Source of the DNA: Bacteroidaceae bacterium
Lineage (GTDB): Bacteria; Bacteroidota; Bacteroidia; Bacteroidales; CHK158-818
DNA: 5,756 nt
NCBI GenBank assembly: GCA_017467745.1
Contig: JAFUKV010000026.1
Location: forward strand, 1 to 5,756
Direction of reading: 5' to 3'
Below the pieces are notes generated by a model that saw only the letters and a list, made by a program, of their open reading frames with translations, was not told the origin of the DNA and did not search any database. Both the position numbers and the translations under genes were made by a program. Positions 1-5,359 of the stretch are shown piece by piece (within the stretch, counting starts at the first letter, position 1; the number at the start of each line of letters is the position of its first letter).

Positions 1-32
1 AAGAATTTGTGAAATATGTATTTAATACTATT

Positions 33-50
33 TAAGTAATCAAAAACTTA
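33..50. promoter_or_regulatory. Possible operator (inverted repeat) upstream of the HxlR gene
   Basis: Five-base arms TAAGT (33-37) and ACTTA (46-50) are perfect inverted repeats separated by 8 bp. They end 3 bp before the proposed -33 element at 54-56. HxlR proteins are dimeric winged-helix regulators that bind short dyads near promoters, often their own, so the position suits an operator. The arms are short and the DNA is AT-rich, so chance is a real alternative. A second, weaker dyad, TTAC / GTAA (76-79 and 89-92), overlaps the -7 box. Confidence 0.25.
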
Positions 51-53
51 TCC

Positions 54-84
54 TTGCTTATTTTGAGAATGTTAGTTACTTTTG
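54..84 (+). promoter_or_regulatory. Bacteroidota-type promoter for the HxlR regulator
   Basis: TTG at 54-56 and TACTTTTG at 77-84 are separated by 20 bp. This fits the primary-sigma promoter of Bacteroides relatives (TTTG or TTG, 19-21 bp, TAnnTTTG). Transcription would start near 90, leaving a leader of about 20 nt before the ATG at 111. No Shine-Dalgarno sequence precedes the ATG, only A/T-rich DNA, as is usual in this phylum. Confidence 0.6.
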
Positions 85-110
85 TAGCGTAATATAAAAA
101 TATAAGTGTT

Positions 111-482
111 ATGGTAAGAACAGAAATTCAAAATGAATTATATCCCGATTGCCCCATTCGGAATATACTTGCTCGCATAAGTGACAAATGGTCTATATTA
201 GTTCTTTTCACATTAAACCAGTCCGCATTAATGCGCTTTAACGCTTTGCAAAAAAACATCCCCGACATTTCACAAAAAATGCTGACTATGACTTTGAGAA
301 CTCTTGAGGATGACGGGTTTGTCAAAAGACAAGTGTATGCAGAAGTGCCACCAAGAGTTGAATATTCACTAACCGATAGAGCCATCTCATTACTACCACA
401 TATCAATAGTTTGATTGTGTGGGCAAAAGAAAACATGAATGCCATTTTGACAGATAGAATACATAACAGAAAAAAGCCATAA
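111..482 (+). CDS. HxlR/DUF24-family winged-helix transcriptional regulator
   Basis: A cytoplasmic DNA-binding regulator of 123 residues, a normal length for the HxlR family. The family signature is clear at the N-terminus: C14-P-I-R followed by ISDKW (23-27) and a helix leading to the winged helix. The recognition-helix region is SQKMLTMTLRTLEDDGFV (54-71), and the wing ends in PRVEYSLTD (81-89). Cys14 is the only cysteine. The N-terminal cysteine is conserved in the family, and in characterised relatives (for example Bacillus subtilis YodB and HypR) it senses electrophiles, quinones or disulfide stress. A one-cysteine redox or electrophile sensor is therefore plausible here, by inference. 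The start at 111 sits directly behind a good promoter and gives the expected N-terminus. The gene is convergent with the GNAT gene at 1099-1875. Its target is not visible; HxlR genes are often divergent from theirs, which would lie left of the window. Confidence 0.9.
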   Translation: MVRTEIQNELYPDCPIRNILARISDKWSILVLFTLNQSALMRFNALQKNIPDISQKMLTMTLRTLEDDGFVKRQVYAEVPPRVEYSLTDRAISLLPHINSLIVWAKENMNAILTDRIHNRKKP

Positions 483-530
483 GCATTTGTATAATAATGC
501 TGTAATGCTATTTGGGGACAAGTGATTTTT

Positions 531-583
531 TTAGTGCAAGGTGCAAGTATATATCTATATATATAGCTTGCACCTTGCACTAA
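531..583. repeat. Long palindrome made of doubled GTGCAAG heptamers
   Basis: A perfect 17-bp inverted repeat: TTAGTGCAAGGTGCAAG at 531-547 and its exact reverse complement at 567-583. Each arm contains GTGCAAG twice in tandem (534-540 and 541-547; mirrored at 567-573 and 574-580). The TA-rich centre can continue the stem (TATATAT 548-554 with ATATATA 559-565), leaving a 4-nt loop and one bulged base (566). The result is a stem of about 24 bp, starting 48 bp after the HxlR stop. No U-run follows on either strand (plus: ACC; minus: a run of A), so it is not a standard intrinsic terminator. It could act as an mRNA 3'-end stabiliser, a dispersed palindromic repeat of REP type, or a protein-binding site. 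Confidence 0.9.
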
Positions 584-755
584 CCTTAGAATGTTTATTT
601 TCAACGGTTTGCATAATTCAAAAATAATGCGTACATTTGAACCCAAGATGTTGGCAGACAGACACCGGACAACAGCAGACAGTTTTTAAGGACTAAAGCG
701 TGACGGATGCAAAGCCAAAATTTCTGAAAGTACTGATATTGAGGAAGAAATAACG

Positions 756-783
756 TTTGGTTCATAACCCAGGCGGATCACCA
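756..783 (+). other. Weak tRNA 3'-end-like sequence, possible attachment-site remnant
   Basis: The stretch resembles a T-arm plus acceptor end: a 5' T-stem strand TTTGG (756-760), loop TTCATAA (761-767), 3' strand CCCAG (768-772), seven acceptor bases (773-779), discriminator A and CCA at 781-783. A terminator begins two bases later, as is common behind tRNA genes. Against it: one T-stem mismatch (758/770), a loop that departs from TTCRANY, and no D-arm, anticodon arm or matching 5' acceptor strand upstream. It is therefore not a functional tRNA. It could be the tRNA-derived half left by an integrated element, or a coincidence. Confidence 0.22.
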
Positions 784-784
784 G

Positions 785-812
785 AAAAAGCTCTATTTAT
801 TAGGGCTTTTTT
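785..812 (+). terminator. Intrinsic terminator between convergent genes
   Basis: AAAAAGCTCT (785-794) pairs with AGGGCTTTTT (802-811), giving 10 bp with one G-U pair (792/804), around a 7-nt A/T loop. A run of six T (807-812) closes the stem. It lies about 300 bp after the HxlR gene and about 290 bp beyond the end of the GNAT gene. On the minus strand the stem also ends in UUUUU but contains an A-C mismatch, so plus-strand use is favoured and bidirectional use is possible. Confidence 0.75.
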
Positions 813-1098
813 ATTGATATTCAGAATACTACATATTTTTATATACGCCCATTGGGGCAAAAAATCTATCTAAAATAAGTGCTATTTTTTGCAGTTTTAT
901 TGCGTTTTTTGACACGTGTGCGATACCATTTTGTAACTAAAAAAAAAGATTTTGAAAAGTACTTCCAAGTTACCCTATTTCATCAAATGAAACACAGTAA
1001 AAAAAGAACAGCTTTCGATAATATTACAGCCATAGAGGTCTATTTCAGATATATCGACCTCTGTTTCAGCTAATATATTATTAGCCAATTCTTTTATT

Positions 1099-1875
1099 TT
1101 ACCACTTTACTAATTTTTTAAATTTAGATTCCGTACAAACGCTTAAATCTGTAGTTACAAATTTCCCATTACAAAAAAGAGAAAATATAGTAGCTGGTGT
1201 AGGAGAGTTTTGTGCTTGCTCTCTTGTTTCCAATTTAATTATTTTGAAAGGAATATTTCTTTCTTGTGCAAGAATACGCAACGCTCTATTTACATAATAG
1301 TCTGTGTATGGGCAACGGTTGGAATAATAAGCCACTATTCCCTGTTTGTCTGGGCATTCTCCACTTTTGACGCAATCATTAAAATATGGAACTGCACTAT
1401 TCTCATGAAAACTCATTACCAACAATGAAAATCCATTTGAAAGTTTTTCTATTTCCTTAAAGCCATGTTGCAGTAACCATTTCGTATCACTCATGAAATG
1501 GTTCTTTTTTGTACCTACAACAGTAACCAATCCTTTTTTCTGTTGCTTTTTAGCGTCTTCAATCACAGATTGAAGCAAATTATATCCATGCCCTTGACCC
1601 TTATACTGCCCTGAAACCCAAAAACAATTAACCATTAAATAATTGGGTGCAGTAACCGGAATCCACGCATATTCAGCAGGAACGTATTCTATAAAAACCT
1701 TGGCTCGTACATCAAGCCGCCTGAAAACATAGCCATTAGAAAATTCTTTCGTTAGCCATTCTTTTTTTAACTCATAACCTGCTAAGCATTTTTTGTCAGA
1801 GAATGCGCAGCAGATATGCTCTTTGTCTATATTCTCTTCTGTTAGAGTTATGTATTTAGATAAACTATTATCCAT
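1099..1875 (-). CDS. GNAT-family N-acetyltransferase with YoaP-like C-terminal domain
   Basis: A predicted cytoplasmic enzyme of 258 residues, similar in build to Bacillus subtilis YoaP. The N-terminal part (about 10-155) is a GNAT fold that transfers an acetyl group from acetyl-CoA to an amine. The acetyl-CoA loop is QYKGQGHG (90-97), following the beta-4 segment NYLMVNCFWV (78-87). The C-terminal part (about 178-258) has IVAYYSNRCPYT (180-191) and later TPATIFSLFCNGKFV (226-240). This layout matches a glutaredoxin-like fold: an N-terminal strand, a CPYT motif with one active cysteine (C188), a probable cis-proline (P227) and an NGK turn. Assigning that fold is my inference; the last ~45 residues match the YoaP-like family by recall. 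The ATG at 1875 follows the flavoprotein gene by 55 bp on the same strand, and no separate promoter was seen in the gap, so co-transcription is likely. The substrate is unknown. Confidence 0.82.
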   Translation of the reverse strand: MDNSLSKYITLTEENIDKEHICCAFSDKKCLAGYELKKEWLTKEFSNGYVFRRLDVRAKVFIEYVPAEYAWIPVTAPNYLMVNCFWVSGQYKGQGHGYNLLQSVIEDAKKQQKKGLVTVVGTKKNHFMSDTKWLLQHGFKEIEKLSNGFSLLVMSFHENSAVPYFNDCVKSGECPDKQGIVAYYSNRCPYTDYYVNRALRILAQERNIPFKIIKLETREQAQNSPTPATIFSLFCNGKFVTTDLSVCTESKFKKLVKW

Positions 1876-1930
1876 GATTTTATCTGTATGTAGATTTTTG
1901 AGATATTCTCTTTTTATTTTCTTATGATAA

Positions 1931-3937
1931 TCAGTACATTTTATTTTTCACCACGAGTACCGCATCTGCACAAATCTGTCCAGTTACTTCTCCTCCATTT
2001 GTAAAATCCACATAACATTTATCTCCTACTTGTAAATCATACTCGCCTAACGAAACCCACTCTCCTGAAGTTTGTCCCTTAACAGTAATAGAGCCGGCAT
2101 CAAGCAACACTTTACTTTCATTTTTTCCATTGCCTACTACAATCTCCGTTACTTTCGACGATCCGCCTCGTCGTATATAGTATGTATATACAGTATAACG
2201 ACCATCGCTTTTAACCTCAAACGGATAGCGCAAACGTTTATTTCCACGAGTCGGATTAAGAAGGATATAAGAACGTCCATAACCGTTACCCGCCTGTACA
2301 CGATACCATCCCTCCGACTCGTCAAACTCGACATCAACATCATCAACTAATATATCCGGTACAGAACCATCCAACAGAGGATCCTCTTCATACATACGTT
2401 GAATCTCACGTACATTTACCTCCTGTACTTTTACACTTGCATCAATAGCCAAACAAGCTGCCTTTGCCGCACTTTGCGCCAATAACATAAAGACGGGTTC
2501 CATGCGAATAGAACCATAAGCAATATGACTTGCCGAAAGGCATACCGGAACCAGCAGATTTGTACATTCCTCACGTTTAGGGGTAATAGAGCGATAAGAA
2601 ATATCGTAAGGAAGTCCGCCATGTATCTGCACATCTCCCTCATTTTTCACCATTGCGATACCGTCTTTTTCTATAACTACACGTTGGCAATTATGTGAAT
2701 CCATCGTATAGGCAGCCATTCCTATACCATCGTTTACCGTAATGCGGTTTTCACAATTGGCTTGCGTCGCCACGTATTCGCCAATCATACGGCGCGCTTC
2801 ACGAATATAAAGTTGAGGACTCCAATTTCCATATTCAACATACTCGTCTTTGGGCAATCCCCAACGCAACATCTCTTTACGGATAGGTTCAGGTACGCGT
2901 TTGTCATTACCTAAAAACCACAACAAACCGAGCGTGTAACTTTTATGTGCGACAATTATCTTTTCCCGTTCTTTGTATGATGCTTCGGCAAAATTGTGAT
3001 TCATCCCTATCATGTCGGTAGAAAAGCCTCCATTGTTATTAATGTCTGTTTTACGATTGGGCATACGTCCGAAATAGATATACGAATGTAGACTGTTGTC
3101 TTTTTTCGCTTCTATCAAACGCAACAATAATTCGTATTTTGTAGAATCATAATCTGCGGGACGCCCAATAGGTACACTATTTTCTGGTACATCAGTCAAA
3201 CAAATGCGAAAATTATAAGCTTGCAGCATTTTATCTCCACTACCCTTTTCTTTCAACTTCGCGTCAGAGATACCCCATAAAAGCCCGCTCTTCGGATTTC
3301 CTTTTTCTACATAGGGATCTACTCTATCTGGAAATTGATGTTTTTCAAGCATCTGCACTCCGTTCCATGTTTCATTATAAAGGCTATTATCCTCGCGCCC
3401 TACTGTGTACGACACTCCGGCACGAGCCAATAAATCGCCTTCATACGAGCAGTCTATAAACATTTTCGCTTCGACATCTGTACGCTCTAAAAACTTTTCG
3501 ACATTTTCCAACCGAATAGAAGTTAACTGCGTACCCTTTTTCTCAGCGTTTAAAATCCGATGTCCGTACATCACCTCAATATTACCTCGCTCGATATAAT
3601 CTTTAAAAACGGCTTCCGCTACACTTGGCTCAAAAATCCAATGTTCTAACGCATCGTAATGCGCTCCTACCCTGCGATAAAAATCGAGAGCTAAACCTTT
3701 CACCACTTGTTTATTGCCAATATCGGTTTGTCCCAATCCTCCTGAACTCATACCACCCAAACGATAGCCGGGCTCAATAAGCAATACTTTTTTACCTTGT
3801 TTTGCCACCGCATAGGCTGCGATAACCCCAGCGGACGTACCGCCATATACACATACATCGCACTCTAATTTTTGCCGAACGCACCCACTGTTAACAAATA
3901 GTACAGCAGACAAAAGAAACAATATAATTTTTCGCAT
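1931..3937 (-). CDS. Secreted lipoprotein FAD-dependent oxidoreductase with Golvesin-like C-terminal domain
   Basis: A 668-residue exported flavoprotein. The N-terminus is a lipoprotein signal peptide: basic MRK, a hydrophobic core (4-15) and NSGC with the lipidated cysteine at 19 (a loose lipobox, with Asn at -3). The FAD-binding Rossmann segment follows: VCVYGGTSAG (28-37), acidic E55 after the second strand, and RLGGMSSGGLG (59-69). A further conserved family block is DCSYEGDLLA (162-171). These mark the FAD_oxidored type common in Bacteroidota polysaccharide-use regions. The last ~130 residues (about 537-665) form a beta-rich domain like the Golvesin/xanthan-lyase carbohydrate-binding-type domain, with GWYRV, a repeated Y-x-V pattern and a closing ADAVLVV strand. 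Such proteins are often misnamed xanthan lyase. The substrate is unknown, perhaps a glycan or glycan-derived alcohol at the cell envelope; this is inference. No SusC/SusD or glycoside hydrolase genes are in view. Confidence 0.88.
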   Translation of the reverse strand: MRKIILFLLSAVLFVNSGCVRQKLECDVCVYGGTSAGVIAAYAVAKQGKKVLLIEPGYRLGGMSSGGLGQTDIGNKQVVKGLALDFYRRVGAHYDALEHWIFEPSVAEAVFKDYIERGNIEVMYGHRILNAEKKGTQLTSIRLENVEKFLERTDVEAKMFIDCSYEGDLLARAGVSYTVGREDNSLYNETWNGVQMLEKHQFPDRVDPYVEKGNPKSGLLWGISDAKLKEKGSGDKMLQAYNFRICLTDVPENSVPIGRPADYDSTKYELLLRLIEAKKDNSLHSYIYFGRMPNRKTDINNNGGFSTDMIGMNHNFAEASYKEREKIIVAHKSYTLGLLWFLGNDKRVPEPIRKEMLRWGLPKDEYVEYGNWSPQLYIREARRMIGEYVATQANCENRITVNDGIGMAAYTMDSHNCQRVVIEKDGIAMVKNEGDVQIHGGLPYDISYRSITPKREECTNLLVPVCLSASHIAYGSIRMEPVFMLLAQSAAKAACLAIDASVKVQEVNVREIQRMYEEDPLLDGSVPDILVDDVDVEFDESEGWYRVQAGNGYGRSYILLNPTRGNKRLRYPFEVKSDGRYTVYTYYIRRGGSSKVTEIVVGNGKNESKVLLDAGSITVKGQTSGEWVSLGEYDLQVGDKCYVDFTNGGEVTGQICADAVLVVKNKMY

Positions 3938-4034
3938 AAATGAAGGATTATTATTTGTAAATACAATATCTTAATTTATATAGATTCGCTTTTCTCGATA
4001 AAATTTTTCTTCATAATGTTGATGAAACGTTATA

Positions 4035-4065
4035 CAAAATATATTATCTCTACCGGCAGAATCAA
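4035..4065 (-). promoter_or_regulatory. Candidate promoter for the flavoprotein gene
   Basis: Reading the minus strand, TTG (4065-4063) is followed after 19 bp by TATATTTTG (4043-4035). This is a TAnnTTTG-like box with one extra base. It lies between the end of upp (4089) and the flavoprotein start (3937) and would give a leader of about 90 nt. The imperfect -7 box and AT-rich setting keep confidence low. Confidence 0.35.
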
Positions 4066-4088
4066 TTTTTTTATTTTCCCGACTTTTT

Positions 4089-4745
4089 TCACAATTTTTC
4101 TCCGTAAGCCAAATCACCGGCATCTCCCAATCCTGGCACAATATATGATTTCTGTGTCAATCCTTTATCAACGGCTCCGCACCAAATAGTTACATTGGGA
4201 TATGCAGCGAAATGTTTTTCTACATAATCTACGCCTTGCTCGCTGGCAATAGCAGCAGCGATATGGACATTTTGCGGCCTCCCGGCTTTTTCAACAAGCG
4301 CCTCATAAGCCATAGCCAACGAAGAACCGGTAGCCAACATCGGATCGACTATAATAAGAGTTTTTCCAGTAAGACGGCATGTAGAAATATACTCCATTTT
4401 GATATTAAATACCCCCTCTTTCGAATATTTCCGAAAAGCAGAAATAAATGCGTTCTGCGCATTATCGAAATAGTTAAGAAAACCTTGATGAAAAGGGATA
4501 CCCGCCCTCAAAATCGTAGCCAATACAACGGAATCGGTAAATAGGTTTTCGTTTGCAGTGCCCAAAGGCGTTTCTACGTTCTGCTGCTTATACGTAAAAG
4601 TTCGGCTGATTTCATAGGCCATGACTTCGCCGATTCGTTCCAGATTTCTTCTGAAACGCATGCTGTCGTTCTGAATGTTTACATCACGCAACTCCGCTAT
4701 AAAACGATTTAAAACTGTATTATTTCGGTTAAGAATATTCACCAT
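4089..4745 (-). CDS. upp: Uracil phosphoribosyltransferase
   Basis: A cytoplasmic pyrimidine-salvage enzyme that converts uracil and PRPP to UMP and pyrophosphate. It has 218 residues, close to the usual ~208-215. The order of motifs is typical: TILRAG (77-82) in the type-I PRTase core, the PRPP-binding loop IVDPMLATGSS (132-142) with its acidic residue D134, and the uracil-binding C-terminal segment YIVPGLGDAGDLAYG (201-215), which is diagnostic for UPRT. No truncation or missing key residue is apparent. The ATG at 4745 is preceded by an A/T-rich leader and a good promoter. It is flanked by 226 bp of non-coding DNA upstream (with hairpins) and 151 bp downstream, so it is probably monocistronic. 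Homology makes the function near certain. Confidence 0.97.
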   Translation of the reverse strand: MVNILNRNNTVLNRFIAELRDVNIQNDSMRFRRNLERIGEVMAYEISRTFTYKQQNVETPLGTANENLFTDSVVLATILRAGIPFHQGFLNYFDNAQNAFISAFRKYSKEGVFNIKMEYISTCRLTGKTLIIVDPMLATGSSLAMAYEALVEKAGRPQNVHIAAAIASEQGVDYVEKHFAAYPNVTIWCGAVDKGLTQKSYIVPGLGDAGDLAYGEKL

Positions 4746-4780
4746 AACAATTTTATATATACAAACTATATTATATTTTC

Positions 4781-4810
4781 CAAATATACACTTTATTTGA
4801 TTATTACAAA
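4781..4810 (-). promoter_or_regulatory. Promoter for upp
   Basis: On the minus strand, TTTG (4810-4807) and TATATTTG (4788-4781) are 18 bp apart. The downstream box is a perfect TAnnTTTG and the spacing is one base shorter than the usual range. Transcription would start near 4774, leaving a ~30-nt leader. No Shine-Dalgarno sequence is visible. Confidence 0.5.
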
Positions 4811-4860
4811 GTTAATAAAATCTTATTAAAGGTACATACGAAATGAAAGATACAAATATA

Positions 4861-4904
4861 ACAAGAGACTGTCTTTAAATTTATTAGACAGTCCCTTGTT
4901 TTTT
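4861..4904. terminator. Strong hairpin with T-run, terminator after the RND/PII genes
   Basis: ACAAGAGACTGTCT (4861-4874) pairs with AGACAGTCCCTTGT (4886-4899): 14 positions, one imperfect (4866/4894), with an 11-nt A/T loop. Its place, 73 bp beyond the stop of the minus-strand PII-like gene and upstream of the upp promoter, fits a terminator for the efflux operon. In the minus-strand RNA the odd pair is a tolerated G-U, but the tail is only UAUAUUUGU. The perfect T-run (4899-4904) is on the plus side, where no gene reads in. It is either bidirectional or a dispersed palindrome. Confidence 0.6.
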
Positions 4905-4928
4905 ATACTTGTTATCTATGTCTATTCA

Positions 4929-4955
4929 GAGAATCGAAATCGGTTCGAGATTCTC
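4929..4955. repeat. Short inverted repeat just after the PII-like gene
   Basis: GAGAATC (4929-4935) and GATTCTC (4949-4955) are perfect 7-bp arms. Inside them CGAA (4935-4938) and TTCG (4944-4947) offer alternative pairing. It starts 17 bp beyond the stop of the minus-strand gene and has no T-run, so by itself it is more likely a 3'-end stabilising hairpin than a terminator. Confidence 0.45.
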
Positions 4956-4971
4956 ATAAACGTTCTTTCAG

Positions 4972-5265
4972 TTATATAGATTTTTCCACATTCATTACAA
5001 AGGCTCTCAATCCTAAGGCTGGGGTCTGATTATCTAAGTCATGTAACAAGCTCAAAAGATTTTCTACTTGATTGTCTTCGGCCATTGTCAGTATAGCCGA
5101 ATTCATACCCGGCCATGCATGACTACCATAATGCGGCTCTCCCGAAACAGATCCTCTACCTTGTACAGACTCCCAATAGGTAAAACCTCTTAGGTTATTA
5201 TGATCCAATATACCCATAATAGACTCAAAATGCGCTTGGTCAAACGAAATAAATACAGCTTTCAT
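4972..5265 (-). CDS. PII-like (GlnB-fold) protein linked to RND efflux pump
   Basis: A small cytoplasmic protein of 97 residues, shorter than classical GlnB (112). The pattern is that of a PII ferredoxin-like fold: strand MKAVFISFD (1-9), helix 11-21, strand LRGFTYWESVQGRG (25-38), a loop in the T-loop position (about 36-53), strand NSAILTMAED (55-64), helix 66-78 and a short C-terminal strand LRAFVMNVE (86-94). The loop holds E43, H45, H49 and W51 instead of the classical Tyr51 uridylylation context, so nitrogen signalling through GlnD is unlikely. The gene lies 94 bp downstream of an RND permease on the same strand. A role in sensing a ligand, possibly a metal, for that pump is inference from context and from the loop histidines. 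The ATG at 5265 begins exactly at the first beta strand, supporting this start. Confidence 0.78.
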   Translation of the reverse strand: MKAVFISFDQAHFESIMGILDHNNLRGFTYWESVQGRGSVSGEPHYGSHAWPGMNSAILTMAEDNQVENLLSLLHDLDNQTPALGLRAFVMNVEKSI

Positions 5266-5292
5266 ATATCATAATTTATTTGTCGGTATCAG

Positions 5293-5326
5293 ATTATCAT
5301 GGAGGGCAAAGCCCTACCATGATAAT
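5293..5326 (-). promoter_or_regulatory. Intercistronic hairpin between RND permease and PII-like gene
   Basis: ATTATCATGG (5293-5302) pairs with CCATGATAAT (5317-5326), and AGGGC (5303-5307) with GCCCT (5311-5315), around an AAA loop with one bulged A (5316). This makes a 15-bp stem occupying a third of the 94-bp gap. No T-run follows on the minus strand, so a full terminator is unlikely. It may stabilise the upstream mRNA or set the ratio of pump to PII-like protein. Confidence 0.6.
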
Positions 5327-5359
5327 AGAAAACACCAACACAACTTATTTAGAGTTTCT

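Larger units (their letters stand above)
483..1098. other. 616-bp gene-poor region between convergent genes
   Basis: No convincing protein-coding gene was found on either strand. Reading frames here are short, low in complexity and lack family motifs. The region contains a large palindrome (531-583), a sequence resembling the 3' end of a tRNA (756-783) and an intrinsic terminator (785-812). The remainder is very AT-rich, with T- and A-runs around 881-955 and a weak 7-bp hairpin (AGAGGTC 1034-1040 with GACCTCT 1056-1062) just beyond the end of the GNAT gene. It looks like decayed or mobile-derived intergenic DNA, but no integrase or transposase remnant could be identified. Confidence 0.6.

Noticed and set aside
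128..646. Minus-strand open frame of 172 codons opposite the HxlR gene
   Set aside because: It is the antisense shadow of a clear HxlR gene, runs through the palindrome at 531-583 and shows no recognisable domain.
690..767. Short open stretch ending in ...DIEEEITFGS stop, possible tail of a broken gene
   Set aside because: Only 25 codons between stops, no start codon and no recognisable family. It overlaps the tRNA-like segment, and neither reading is strong.
913..918. CACGTG palindrome within ACACGTGT
   Set aside because: An 8-bp palindrome alone in AT-rich non-coding DNA is expected by chance and has no gene context.
1034..1062. Hairpin AGAGGTC / GACCTCT as terminator for the GNAT gene
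   Set aside because: Only 7 bp with a 15-nt loop and no T-run on the minus strand; too weak to call.
879..1073. Plus-strand open frame of 64 codons
   Set aside because: It runs through A/T homopolymer tracts, has no family motif, and no clear promoter box precedes it; it is most likely chance coding in AT-rich DNA.
1900..1910. GAGA-TAT-TCTC mini-hairpin between the flavoprotein and GNAT genes
   Set aside because: A 4-bp stem is too small; the following T-run is on the plus strand, while the genes read minus.
2072..2643. Several open frames on both strands inside the flavoprotein gene
   Set aside because: They are out-of-frame shadows of a gene with continuous family motifs.
4013..4033. ATAATGTT / AACGTTAT hairpin after upp
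   Set aside because: The stem has an A-C mismatch in the minus-strand RNA and no adjacent T-run, so it was not called as the upp terminator.
4212..4544. Plus-strand open frame of 110 codons opposite upp
   Set aside because: An antisense shadow of an unmistakable uracil phosphoribosyltransferase gene.
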